Assembly (NCBI GenBank): GCA_031551485.1
Contig: JAVBNO010000075.1
Span: 1-24,148 of the forward strand
Length of the DNA: 24,148 nt
Origin: JAVBNO01 sp031551485
GTDB taxonomy: Bacteria; Bacillota; Clostridia; Oscillospirales; Ruminococcaceae
Reading direction: 5' to 3'
Positions 7,620-15,157 of this stretch are shown piece by piece. Position numbers and translations under genes: made by a program. Within the stretch, counting starts at the first letter, position 1, and each line of letters opens with the position of its first letter. Below the pieces are notes generated by a model. That model was not told the origin of the DNA. It ran no database searches and saw only the letters and a program-made list of their open reading frames with translations.

Positions 7620-8291
7620 TTAGGCCTTGGGGCGAATCAGAGCGTCCGCCAGCTTTTGCAAATAGGTACCGATCATATCGGGGGGATAGGGAGTGTTGTC
7701 ATCACTGCACTGCACAACTTTCCAGCCCAACTCTTTGGCTGTGTACAGCCCGGCCTCGCGGCAGCGCAGCAAGTAGGAAAAATCGGCCTCATGAATGTCT
7801 TTCTGTTTCTCATCGCCGCCATAGCGGTCGATGATCAGCTTTTTGGACACCTCCGGTGACATATCCAAATACACCACCAAATCCGGCCTGGGCAGCCCAA
7901 GCTTTTGATATTCGTAATCCTCCAGCCACTGCAGATATTCCGCCCAACGGGGGCGCAGCAGTTTGGACATTTGGTGAACCGCGTTGGATGTGGTGTAGCG
8001 GTCGGCCACAATGAGGGTGCCCTGCCGGTAGGCCTCCTGCCAAAACTGGCGGTAGCTGGCGTAACGGTCGACGGCATAAAAGGAAGAGGCCGCATAGGCG
8101 TTCACTTCCTCCGCCGCGCCCAATTCCCCGCCTAAATACATCTTTACCAGCGTCGAGGAAGGACGGGCATAGTCAGGAAAAGATATTTTCATGTGGGGAA
8201 TCTCTTTGCCTTTTAAATAATCGCTAAGCAGCTGGGTTTGGGTGGCTTTGCCGCTGCCGTCCAATCCCTCAATGACAATCAGCTTTCCCAT
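7620..8291 (-). CDS. tmk: Thymidylate kinase (dTMP kinase), clostridial type
   Basis: The 223-residue P-loop kinase has Walker A GLDGSGKAT (9-17) and a DRYTTSNAVHQMSK segment (97-110) matching the DRY substrate-binding motif of dTMP kinases. FPDYARPSS (38-46) sits where Tmk proteins contact the substrate. It would phosphorylate dTMP to dTDP. It is somewhat longer and more divergent than canonical Tmk (about 205-215), so a related deoxynucleoside kinase cannot be excluded. The gene lies 30 bp downstream of thyX, the enzyme that makes dTMP, which strongly supports the call. Confidence 0.85.
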   Translation of the reverse strand: MGKLIVIEGLDGSGKATQTQLLSDYLKGKEIPHMKISFPDYARPSSTLVKMYLGGELGAAEEVNAYAASSFYAVDRYASYRQFWQEAYRQGTLIVADRYTTSNAVHQMSKLLRPRWAEYLQWLEDYEYQKLGLPRPDLVVYLDMSPEVSKKLIIDRYGGDEKQKDIHEADFSYLLRCREAGLYTAKELGWKVVQCSDDNTPYPPDMIGTYLQKLADALIRPKA

Positions 8292-8321
8292 TCGTCTCTC
8301 TCCCTTCTCCCTTAAACAATG

Positions 8322-9110
8322 TCAAACCGGATCGCCGCTTTCTTTCTGCCCCAGCATCCGCCCGTAGCGGTCGCGGACAGCCACGGACTTGCCGCAGGTC
8401 ATCTTGCCCTCGGGACAGGCGGCGGCCACGCAGCCCGGCCCCGCAGCCCCAAATAAGGTGGGGGCCACCGCATGTACCAGTTGGAGCATCCGATCGGCCA
8501 GCTCGTGAATCTCCCACTGGGCCCGGTTGCAGCACCGGTGGCGGAAGAAGTTGTACAGGCTGCGGGCGTTCATCGTCACGATCATTTTGGTTTCGCAGGC
8601 GTTGGGCAGCACAAAGCGGGCATCTTCAATCGCCAGCTTTTCCGCCTGGCTTTTGGCCTGGGCCTCGCTTTGGCTTGTTTTAAGGAGGCCGGGCAAATGC
8701 TTTTCGGCCAAAATAGCGGCCAGCTTGTCATAGTGGGCCGCCGCAGATTCCATGGCGGCCAAAAATTCCGCTTTCGCCTCGGGAATCGCCTCCACCTCGG
8801 GAGGGATTACGTAGCCGAATTGATTCTCTTTCACATACCGCTGGCTTTGCACACTGTATGACGCCATACGGTGGCGGGTGATTTGGGCCAGCAGCGCCCT
8901 GGACACACCCTCGATGCCAAAGGTAAAGCTTACATGCTCAATGGGGCTTTCGTGGCCCAGTCCGGCCAGCATCTCCACAAACTCGGCGGCCTTTTCCGGC
9001 GTCAGCTTATCGAGCAGCGCATCGATACCGCTGGAGGAATAGCAAAGTTTGGCGGCGGCGGCAATGGTTTTTTCCGGCTCTGGCGTATGGCTTAAAAGTG
9101 TCACTTTCAT
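8322..9110 (-). CDS. thyX: FAD-dependent thymidylate synthase ThyX
   Basis: ThyX makes dTMP from dUMP using methylene-THF and reduced FAD, without forming dihydrofolate. The 262-residue protein has the ThyX motif region RHRMASYSVQSQRYV (79-93). Compared with the textbook RHRxxSxNExSxR, the N and E are S86 and V87, a form I associate with clostridial ThyX. Downstream conserved pieces are NARSLYNFFRHRCCNRAQWEI and a cysteine-containing tail GPGCVAAACPEGKMTCGK. The start at 9110 has AAAGGATTG upstream; an in-frame ATG at 9134 would add eight residues not expected for the family. It heads a six-gene minus-strand run. Confidence 0.95.
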   Translation of the reverse strand: MKVTLLSHTPEPEKTIAAAAKLCYSSSGIDALLDKLTPEKAAEFVEMLAGLGHESPIEHVSFTFGIEGVSRALLAQITRHRMASYSVQSQRYVKENQFGYVIPPEVEAIPEAKAEFLAAMESAAAHYDKLAAILAEKHLPGLLKTSQSEAQAKSQAEKLAIEDARFVLPNACETKMIVTMNARSLYNFFRHRCCNRAQWEIHELADRMLQLVHAVAPTLFGAAGPGCVAAACPEGKMTCGKSVAVRDRYGRMLGQKESGDPV

Positions 9111-9193
9111 TATGTTCAATCCTTTACGGTTCAATCCGTTTTCAGCATGGAAAACAATACAAACGAGGGTGCAGAAAGCCCTACACCCCAGTT

Positions 9194-9202
9194 ATTGTAC
9201 CA
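9194..9202 (-). promoter_or_regulatory. Possible extended -10 promoter for the thyX operon
   Basis: TGGTACAAT on the minus strand (9202-9194) fits an extended -10 element (TGn plus TACAAT). A clear -35 box is missing. It lies about 85 nt upstream of the thyX ATG with no gene between. Confidence 0.4.
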
Positions 9203-9425
9203 CATTTTCCTCCACTTTTCCAGCCCGGATATCACTTGGCAAGCAGAATCGGAGACAGCTTATACCCCGCGCGCCAAACCCGCTGCCGGCCCCAGGCGCC
9301 CCCGTCGAAGCCTGTCCTTTTTGGGGACCGGTTCATCCGCCGGAGCGCATGGCGCCCCGGCGGATTGTTGCCTTGTGTGATTGTGGTAAGTAAACGGAAT
9401 ACGCGGCCGATCTGCCCGCGCTTAT
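9203..9425. other. Intergenic region with a perfect GC-rich hairpin
   Basis: No gene is supported here. ATCCGCCGG (9335-9343) pairs with CCGGCGGAT (9357-9365), and an inner GCGC/GCGC stem extends it. No T-run follows on either strand, so it is not a standard intrinsic terminator. It may still end or stabilise the 3' end of the cysteine-rich protein transcript. Confidence 0.4.
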
Positions 9426-10211
9426 TTAATCACATCTTTCGAAATCTGTCATTTTGGGTGGGAAAAATTCATCTGTGGGGAACTTAATCTTCCGGAACAC
9501 TTCACAGGGGTCGTCGCTGGAACAGCTGCATTCTTTGTCGGGTTTGGCAAAGTCATAAGCAGGAATCATCATCTGAACATCCCGCTCCAGCTGGATGATG
9601 GTGAAAAGGCCCAGGGTTACCAAAACTATCTTGGTGGGGTCGGTGTTGCCAAAGGCGCCGTTAAAGCGGCCGGCTACCACCGTGGGCAAACCGCACACTT
9701 CATCGTTGCAGCTGCAATCGCAGGCTTCTACTACACAGCTGGACAGCACGATGGGATCCACGCACTGGACAACCGCTTTGGGGTTGCAATCGGCATTTTG
9801 CGCCATATTGACAGGATCGTCGGAGGTAAAGGTTTTGACGCAGCCTTCGCTGCCGAACAGGATGCACTTTTTGCTGAAGCTGCAAACACCGGTGACCATA
9901 CACGGGTCGCCCACAGGCGAACAATATACCGCCACCCTTACTGCGAAGAAAAAGGTCATGTCAACCGAGTAAAATCCTTTGTTAAAAGGAACGGGTTCCA
10001 CATCTAAGTATACAGAAATCACTTCAACATCTTTGACTTTAATCGTCATAGCCGCATCGATTTTTGGTTGGTCGCAGTCGGTAAAAAATACCCGCAAATC
10101 CTCCAAACAATCTTTATCACTACACGAATCATAAATTCTGTTGGCATCTATGCAAACAGCCTCTTTGAAAACATGGGAGCCTGCAGCGGGGCAATTCCTT
10201 GGCTCTGGCAT
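9426..10211 (-). CDS. Cysteine-rich conserved clostridial protein of unknown function
   Basis: The 261-residue protein contains 21 cysteines spread along its length. An early block reads FKEAVCIDANRIYDSCSDKD, followed by a beta-rich middle and a cluster EACDCSCNDEVC; a second cluster CSCSSDDPC lies near the C-terminus. No signal peptide or membrane helix is visible. I do not recognise a named family. The composition and the opening block suggest a group of uncharacterised clostridial proteins, and a spore-surface role is one possibility, but this is a guess. The ATG at 10211 has GGAGG 6 nt upstream, better than the one at 10235. A short inverted repeat CCGTC/GACGG (10229-10245) lies just before the binding site. 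It is monocistronic between non-coding gaps. Confidence 0.7.
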   Translation of the reverse strand: MPEPRNCPAAGSHVFKEAVCIDANRIYDSCSDKDCLEDLRVFFTDCDQPKIDAAMTIKVKDVEVISVYLDVEPVPFNKGFYSVDMTFFFAVRVAVYCSPVGDPCMVTGVCSFSKKCILFGSEGCVKTFTSDDPVNMAQNADCNPKAVVQCVDPIVLSSCVVEACDCSCNDEVCGLPTVVAGRFNGAFGNTDPTKIVLVTLGLFTIIQLERDVQMMIPAYDFAKPDKECSCSSDDPCEVFRKIKFPTDEFFPPKMTDFERCD

Positions 10212-10228
10212 ATGAATCCTCCATTCCG

Positions 10229-10245
10229 CCGTCATATTAGGACGG
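10229..10245. promoter_or_regulatory. Short inverted repeat in the 5' leader of the Cys-rich gene
   Basis: CCGTC (10229-10233) and GACGG (10241-10245) flank a 7-nt AT-rich spacer immediately upstream of the GGAGG of the 9426-10211 gene. It could be a small operator or a leader hairpin; the 10246-10380 gap upstream shows no clear promoter. Confidence 0.25.
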
Positions 10246-10381
10246 CTTCATTATCATGGGCATCCCGCAGTGTCGCGGTGAAACAGGGCAGACTGCGGAT
10301 GTACTCAATAACATTTTATGAAGGTTTCTTTTTTTTGTGCCAGTAATATGGGGAAAATTGTAACCTGCCCGTCCGAAAAGC

Positions 10382-10411
10382 AAAATAGCCTGCCCTGTGG
10401 CAAGCTATTTT
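10382..10411. terminator. Intrinsic terminator at the end of the small basic protein gene
   Basis: AAAATAGCCTGCC (10382-10394) pairs with GGCAAGCTATTTT (10399-10411) with a 4-nt loop and one mismatch. The stop codon of the minus-strand small gene lies inside the stem, and TTTT follows on the minus side. The plus side also ends in a T-run, so it may work both ways. Confidence 0.7.
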
Positions 10412-10557
10412 TTGTCGTCGCCGGGTTTATGCCGGCTGGCCGATTGTTTTTTTGTATTGCGGCCTTCGCCGTCGGGGGCGCTGCGCGCCAATGTGGGGCC
10501 GCCTTTCGCCTTTTGCTCGCGGATTTCTTTGGGGTCAATTTGGCTGTCTTTGGCCAT
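10405..10557 (-). CDS. Small basic hydrophilic protein (50 residues), probable forespore gene
   Basis: An ATG at 10557 with AAGGAAGGTG about 6 nt upstream opens a 50-residue frame. It starts MAKDSQIDPKEIREQKAKGG and ends SRHKPGDDKK. The product is rich in Lys, Arg, Asp and Gly, with no cysteine, aromatic residue or hydrophobic stretch, so it should be soluble and largely disordered. Upstream is a motif pair matching the sigma-G promoter consensus (see 10588-10618), and the stop codon lies in an intrinsic terminator. Size, composition and promoter resemble minor small acid-soluble spore proteins, but I do not recognise a specific family and the sequence may be a new one. Confidence 0.7.
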   Translation of the reverse strand: MAKDSQIDPKEIREQKAKGGPTLARSAPDGEGRNTKKQSASRHKPGDDKK

Positions 10558-10587
10558 GTTGTGCACCTTCCTTATTCATGTTCGCAA

Positions 10588-10618
10588 TAGTATGGGCCCA
10601 AACAAGACCTTTTATACA
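10588..10618 (-). promoter_or_regulatory. Sigma-G-like promoter of the small basic protein gene
   Basis: On the minus strand, TGTATA (10618-10613), an 18-nt spacer and CATACTA (10594-10588) match the forespore sigma-G pattern (TGMATA, 17-18 nt, CATACTA). Predicted transcription would start about 25 nt upstream of the ATG, leaving just room for the ribosome binding site. Confidence 0.6.
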
Positions 10619-10650
10619 TGACGCCAAAAAATATTTCCATCCCCTTTGCA

Positions 10651-10827
10651 TTAAGAGGGCGGCGTCTCTTTGGGGGCGCACAAATCACGAAACAAGCTGG
10701 TGGCAAACATCGACTTGCTCAGCTCGTTGAGAAAGATGCTCAGGCAGATAAATTCCTCTTTGGAGAGATTACAGTAAAAATGGTTGGTCAGGGCCGTAAT
10801 CGCCGCGTTAAGCTCACATGGATTCAC
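10651..10827 (-). CDS. DUF6774-like small protein
   Basis: The 58-residue product has the pattern CELNAAITALTNHFYCNLSK, then EEFICLSIFLNELSKSMFAT, ending FRDLC. It resembles a common family of short clostridial proteins (ELxAxITALAxxIAxxLxxEELxLLxxxFxQLGDxLxTI). I read it as a DUF6774-like member of unknown function. The GTG at 10827 with AGGTG about 6 nt upstream fits the domain start. A longer frame back to 10932 would begin at a TTG inside a terminator loop and is unlikely. The gap 10828-10915 shows no clear promoter. Confidence 0.6.
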   Translation of the reverse strand: MNPCELNAAITALTNHFYCNLSKEEFICLSIFLNELSKSMFATSLFRDLCAPKETPPS

Positions 10828-10915
10828 AATTATCACCTGCCCCAGTTTATGACAGAACGACACATTTTGCTTTTGGAGCGCGGGGTAATACGGCCGGTAC
10901 ACGCATATATATAGC

Positions 10916-10940
10916 AAAAAAGCCGCCTGCAACAGGCGGC
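10916..10940 (-). terminator. Intrinsic terminator facing leftward
   Basis: On the minus strand GCCGCCTG (10940-10933), a 3-nt loop, CAGGCGGC (10929-10922) and six T residues form a textbook terminator. The nearest minus-strand gene upstream is pcrA (stop at 11434), with a plus-strand gene in between. Confidence 0.8.
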
Positions 10941-10962
10941 GTGACGACGGGGGGCGGCAGTG

Positions 10963-11421
10963 ATGAAGCAGGTACTGAAGCTTGTGGCCTTGTGGTTTTG
11001 CCTGGGCACGTTATATTTTGCCCTGGAGGGGTTTTGGCGTATCCCCCAGGGCGGTTACGCCAATATCGCCATGTTGCCGGTGGGGGGATTATGCGGGGTG
11101 GCGGTGGGCGGCATCAACCAATGCCCCCGGTTCTACAAGCTGCCGGTCATCCTCCAGTCGGCGTTGGGGACGGTCATCGTACTGGCAGTGGAATTTGGCG
11201 CCGGTTGCCTGCTCAATCTGCACCTGGGGCTTCATCTGTGGAACTACAGCGGACGTTTTGGCAATATCATGGGGCAAATCTGCCTGCCTTACGCCCTTCT
11301 TTGGTTTGCGATGATGCCCCTTTGCATCTGGACGGAGGATACTTTGCGATGGGGCTTTTGGCGGGAACGGCACCCCTACAGCCTTTTCACCATCTACGGT
11401 GAATTTTTGACCGGACGGTAA
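10963..11421 (+). CDS. Putative CmpB-like (ABC-transporter type IV family) membrane protein
   Basis: The 152-residue protein has about four membrane segments (near residues 8-24, 34-48, 62-80 and 100-120) and no signal peptide. The segment LWNYSGRFGNIMGQICLPYALLWF resembles the WDYSxxxxNxxGxICLxxSLxW signature of the CmpB-like putative ABC-transporter family (PF06541), common in gut Clostridia and of unknown function. A GTG just before the ATG (10960) could also be used. GGGGGG lies about 9 nt upstream. It starts only 22 nt after a leftward terminator and converges on pcrA with a 12-bp gap, so transcripts from the two strands may overlap. Confidence 0.75.
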   Translation: MKQVLKLVALWFCLGTLYFALEGFWRIPQGGYANIAMLPVGGLCGVAVGGINQCPRFYKLPVILQSALGTVIVLAVEFGAGCLLNLHLGLHLWNYSGRFGNIMGQICLPYALLWFAMMPLCIWTEDTLRWGFWRERHPYSLFTIYGEFLTGR

Positions 11422-11433
11422 CGAGTACAGGCT

Positions 11434-13806
11434 TTACAGCTTTTTAAGCTTGGCAAAATTGGACATGATTTTTTTGGTGCCCACTTTTTCAAAGGCCACC
11501 TCTACCAAACTGTCGCCGCCCATGGGGGTGATGGCCGTGACAAGGCCGGTGCCGAACACCCGGTGGGAAACCATGTCCCCCACCGACAGCTGCTCGGCCG
11601 GTGCACTTTGGCTTTGCCCAAAACCGGAAATTTTGCGGGCGGAGGCCGCCGCAGCAGACGCCACGGTTGTTTCAGCCTGCCCGCTGTAAGCCGACCGCTT
11701 GGGGACAACTTCGTCGATACTCTCCACCAGCAGGGGAGGAATTTCCTTCGCAAATCGGGAGGGGCGGTTGCGGTTTGTCTGGCCAAACAGCATACGCTCG
11801 GCGGCGCAGGTAATGGTCAGGACTTTTTTGGCCCGGGTCACCCCCACATAGGCCAGGCGGCGCTCCTCCTCCATTTCGGCGGGGTTGTAAATGGACTGCA
11901 TGCCGGGAAAAATGCCATCCTCCATGCCGGCAATAAAGACATAGGGAAACTCCAGCCCTTTGGCGGCGTGCAGGGTCATCATGACAACGGCGTCGGCGTT
12001 GGGGTCGTAGCGGTCAATGTCGGTGATCAGGGCGACTTCTTCCAAAAATCCGGCCAGCGTCGGCTCTTCCGACTCCTCCATGTATTTGAGGATGTTGCTT
12101 CCCAGCTCTTCTATATTTTCGACACGGGTCTGGCCCTCAAAGCCCTGGGCCTGCAGTGCGTTCAAGTAGCCGCTTTCCTCCAGCAGCAGCTGGAATGTCT
12201 CATCCAGCGGCCGGGTGTCCAGGTTATCCCGCAGGCTTTGGATCATGGCGGCAAAAGAGGTCAGGAGACCGCTTTTTTTGGCGATAGCGGGGTAATCGCC
12301 GGCGTTGGCAATCACCTCGAAGAGACTGAGATTCAGCAAATTGGCAATGGAGGAAGCGGCGGCCACCGTGGCGTCGCCAATACCCCGCTTGGGCTCGTTG
12401 ATAATGCGGCAAAGGCGCAGATGGTCGGCGGGATTTTCCAGCACGCTCAAATAGGCCATCATGTCTTTAATCTCTTTGCGCTCGTAAAATCGCACGCCTC
12501 CCACAATTCGGTAGGGAATGCCCCAGCGGATGAAGCCCTGTTCCAGGGTGTTGGACTGGGCGTTCATACGGTACAGGACAGCGTGGTCGGCGTAGCGGGC
12601 GCCCTCTTTTACGTTGGCGGCAATTTTGTCGGCAATAAAGCTTGTTTCCCCCTGCTCGTCCCGCCCCCGGAAAAGGGTGATTTTTTCACCCTGCTCGTTT
12701 TGGGTCCACAGGGTTTTCCCTTTGCGCTGGGTGTTATTGGCAATCAGGGCGTTGGCGGCCTCCAAAATACTGCCGGTGCTGCGGTAATTTTGCTCCAGCC
12801 GGATGACCAGCGCCCCGGGAAACTGGCGCTCGAAGCTGAGGATATTCTCGATGGTGGCGCCCCGGAACTTGTAAATGCTTTGGTCGTCGTCCCCCACAAC
12901 GCAGAGGTTTTTGTGTCCGGCCGCCAGCAGGCTCACCAGCCGGTATTGGGTGTTGTTGGTGTCCTGGTATTCGTCCACCATAATGTAGCGGTAACGGCGC
13001 TGGTATTTTTCCAGCACATCGGGAAATTGTTCCAGCAGTTTGACCGTAAGGATGATGATATCGTCAAAGTCCACGGCGTTGGCCGCCTTCAGGGCGTTTT
13101 GGTAGTAAGCGTATACTTTCGCGCACAATTGCTGGCGGTAGTTGTCCCCGGCCTGGGCCTCCATGGCAGCGGGATCGAGGCCGGCGTCTTTGGCCGCGCT
13201 GATCATTGACAACGCTGCCCGGGCAGGCAGAACTTTGTCGTCAATGTTGCGGGCGGACAGGGCGTTTTTAATCAGCCGGATTTGGTCGTCGCCGTCATAA
13301 ATTGTAAAGCTGCTGGTGTAGCCAAGGCGGCTGATGTCGGCGCGCAACATGCGCACACAGGCGGAATGAAAAGTGGCGGCGTGAACCTCGTCCCCCGCCT
13401 CCCCCAACATCTTTACCAGCCGTTCCTTCAGCTCCCCGGCGGCTTTGTTGGTAAAGGTGATGGCCAGGATGTTCCAGGGCTTGGGCCGCTCGGTCGCGAT
13501 GATGTCGGCCACCTGCAAAAGCGTCTTTGGCTCTCGTGCTCTGCCCTGGGCAAAATCCTCCAGCACCGCCGCCTCGTCAAGGCTATATTCCCCAGCGGGG
13601 GCGTCGGCCGCCGTGCCGAATAAAATAAGGTTGGCCACCCGGTTCACCAGCACGGTTGTCTTGCCGCTGCCTGCCCCCGCCAAAATGAGGACCGGGCCTT
13701 TGGTGCGACAAACGGCCTGTCGCTGCATGGGATTTAAGGCGGCGAAATGCCGGCTGATCACCCTTTGTTTTAAGTTTTCACTTTCGCTTTTTGTCAGATG
13801 ATCCAT
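11434..13806 (-). CDS. pcrA: ATP-dependent DNA helicase PcrA (UvrD/Rep family)
   Basis: This SF1A 3'-5' helicase acts in repair and at transcription-replication conflicts. The 790 residues carry all family motifs: Walker A AGAGSGKTT (about 44-52), ILAITFTNKAAGELKERL (Ia), VDEYQDTNNTQYR (II), VVGDDDQSIYKFRGA (III), LEQNYRST (IV), TLHAAKGLEFPYVF (V) and RRLAYVGVTRAKK (VI). The C-terminal 50 residues (VGDMVSHRVFGTGLV onward) form the Tudor-like RNA-polymerase-binding domain. Between motifs I and Ia there is an insertion of roughly 40 residues (LFGTAADAPAGEYSLDEAAV onward) absent from Bacillus PcrA. The ATG at 13806 has GGGAG about 10 nt upstream; a GTG at 13818 is the alternative. An extended -10 promoter lies just past the pheA terminator. 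Confidence 0.96.
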   Translation of the reverse strand: MDHLTKSESENLKQRVISRHFAALNPMQRQAVCRTKGPVLILAGAGSGKTTVLVNRVANLILFGTAADAPAGEYSLDEAAVLEDFAQGRAREPKTLLQVADIIATERPKPWNILAITFTNKAAGELKERLVKMLGEAGDEVHAATFHSACVRMLRADISRLGYTSSFTIYDGDDQIRLIKNALSARNIDDKVLPARAALSMISAAKDAGLDPAAMEAQAGDNYRQQLCAKVYAYYQNALKAANAVDFDDIIILTVKLLEQFPDVLEKYQRRYRYIMVDEYQDTNNTQYRLVSLLAAGHKNLCVVGDDDQSIYKFRGATIENILSFERQFPGALVIRLEQNYRSTGSILEAANALIANNTQRKGKTLWTQNEQGEKITLFRGRDEQGETSFIADKIAANVKEGARYADHAVLYRMNAQSNTLEQGFIRWGIPYRIVGGVRFYERKEIKDMMAYLSVLENPADHLRLCRIINEPKRGIGDATVAAASSIANLLNLSLFEVIANAGDYPAIAKKSGLLTSFAAMIQSLRDNLDTRPLDETFQLLLEESGYLNALQAQGFEGQTRVENIEELGSNILKYMEESEEPTLAGFLEEVALITDIDRYDPNADAVVMMTLHAAKGLEFPYVFIAGMEDGIFPGMQSIYNPAEMEEERRLAYVGVTRAKKVLTITCAAERMLFGQTNRNRPSRFAKEIPPLLVESIDEVVPKRSAYSGQAETTVASAAAASARKISGFGQSQSAPAEQLSVGDMVSHRVFGTGLVTAITPMGGDSLVEVAFEKVGTKKIMSNFAKLKKL

Positions 13807-13890
13807 TGGCTTGGCCACTCCCGTTATGTATTTTTCTATCTATTTCAAACGATTTTAAATGATTTGCCTGTGTTTTCGGCACCGCATATC

Positions 13891-13899
13891 AGTATACCA
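13891..13899 (-). promoter_or_regulatory. Extended -10 promoter for pcrA
   Basis: TGGTATACT on the minus strand (13899-13891) is an extended -10 element. It lies about 85 nt upstream of the pcrA ATG and directly after the aro operon terminator. The -35 region overlaps the terminator stem and is not conserved. Confidence 0.5.
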
Positions 13900-13902
13900 T
13901 AA

Positions 13903-13944
13903 AAACACACCGGGGAAAAGCGCCAGCCCTTCCCCGGTGTGTTT
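13903..13944 (-). terminator. Terminator of the aromatic amino acid operon
   Basis: AAACACACCGGGGAA (13903-13917) pairs perfectly with TTCCCCGGTGTGTTT (13930-13944); on the minus strand a T-run follows. It lies 30 nt after the pheA stop and separates the aro operon from pcrA. Confidence 0.88.
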
Positions 13945-13974
13945 AATTCTGCCGTTTTATGTTGTCGGAAAACA

Positions 13975-15126
13975 TTACTCCACTTCTTTATAGCTGCCCA
14001 AAAAGACAAAGGTATCCAGCGTTTCGGACAATTCTCCCAACAGGGCTGCCACGGCCGGCTGGGCGGTGGATGCCGCCAGATCGAAGTAAAACATGAATTC
14101 AAAAAGACTGTCGGGCAGCGGGCGGGACTCGAGTTTCAACAGATTAATATTCAGCGCCGCAAAGCGGGACATCAGGCGGTAAAGGGAACCCGGCTTGTGG
14201 GGCACGGTCAGCATCAAACTGATTTTGTCGGCGTCGGCGGTAATGCCCGGGGCCTTGGCAATGCAAATAAAGCGGGTGTAGTTATCCCCTTTGTCCTGCA
14301 TGCTTGTGTCCAGAACCGAAAGGCCGTAGAGCTTGGCGCATTCCCGTGAGGATATGGCCGCCACATTGTTTTCAGGGGCATTGGCCACCATTTCGGCAGC
14401 GGCGGCAGTATTATCGGCGGCGTGAACGGCCACCCCCTCCAGGGACTTGAGATATTGGTCGCATTGGGCCAGCGCTTGCTCGTGGGAATAGATGGCGGTA
14501 ATGTCGCCCAGGCGTGTCCCCGGTTTGGCCACCAGGCAGTGATCCACCCGCAGCTTGACGCTGCGGACAATGGTGAAATGGAAACGGTGCATCAGGTCGT
14601 ATACCGCCGTCACCGACCCTGCGGTGCTGTTTTCCACCGGTAAAATGCCGTATTGGCAAAGACCTTTTTCCACCGCGGCAAATACACCCTCAAAACTGCG
14701 GAAATATAAAATATCCGGTGTCTCAAACAGTTTGTCGCAGGCCAGCTGGGAATAGGCGCCCGCCACCCCTTGGCAAGCCACCACCGCCCCCTTTGGGAAA
14801 AGGGGCGGGTTTTGCCGGGCGACTTCCAACGCCTCCAAAAGGGCGGGGCGGGATTCCAGCCGCTGCGCCGCCAACTGGCGCTGATAATTTTTGCTTAAAT
14901 CAAAAAGGGTGGTGAACAGCGTCTGGCTGTAAGGAGCGGTCTCCCCTTTGGCCTCCCGGGCCACCCGGGCCAAAATCTCGCGCTCCCGGGTGGTATTCTC
15001 CACCGGCAGCGCGCCTTTCGCCTTGGCGTTGGCCACCTCTGCCGCCAGGTCCATCCGCTCTTCAAACAGGCGCAGCAACTGATCGTCCACCCTGTCAATT
15101 TCATTTCTGATCTCCTGTAAATCCAT
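13975..15126 (-). CDS. pheA: Bifunctional chorismate mutase / prephenate dehydratase
   Basis: The 383-residue P-protein makes phenylpyruvate from chorismate in two steps. Residues 1-88 are an AroQ-type chorismate mutase (DLQEIRNEIDRVDDQLLRLF, with catalytic-helix Arg and Lys). About 105-285 is the dehydratase, with LPVENSTAGSVTAVYD and the active-site NYTRF motif. The last ~85 residues are an ACT domain with KLESRP, the Phe-binding ESRP motif, so feedback inhibition by Phe is expected. The start at 15126 has GGAGGAA about 7 nt upstream; the frame runs on to 15255 but overlaps aroC. It is the last gene of the operon, 31 bp after aroC. Confidence 0.96.
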   Translation of the reverse strand: MDLQEIRNEIDRVDDQLLRLFEERMDLAAEVANAKAKGALPVENTTREREILARVAREAKGETAPYSQTLFTTLFDLSKNYQRQLAAQRLESRPALLEALEVARQNPPLFPKGAVVACQGVAGAYSQLACDKLFETPDILYFRSFEGVFAAVEKGLCQYGILPVENSTAGSVTAVYDLMHRFHFTIVRSVKLRVDHCLVAKPGTRLGDITAIYSHEQALAQCDQYLKSLEGVAVHAADNTAAAAEMVANAPENNVAAISSRECAKLYGLSVLDTSMQDKGDNYTRFICIAKAPGITADADKISLMLTVPHKPGSLYRLMSRFAALNINLLKLESRPLPDSLFEFMFYFDLAASTAQPAVAALLGELSETLDTFVFLGSYKEVE

Positions 15127-15157
15127 CTTTCTTCCTCCGGAATCGAGTTTTTTGCAT

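Noticed and set aside
10305..10538. 77-codon minus-strand frame
   Set aside because: Overlaps, in another frame, the 50-codon gene at 10405-10557, which has a better start, promoter and terminator.
10828..10932. N-terminal extension of the DUF6774-like protein to 10932
   Set aside because: The start would be a TTG in the loop of an intrinsic terminator; the GTG at 10827 has a ribosome binding site and fits the domain boundary.
11563..13209. A 548-codon open frame on the plus strand
   Set aside because: It is antisense to pcrA, whose family motifs are complete; GC-rich coding DNA commonly leaves such open shadows. No ribosome binding site or recognisable motif.
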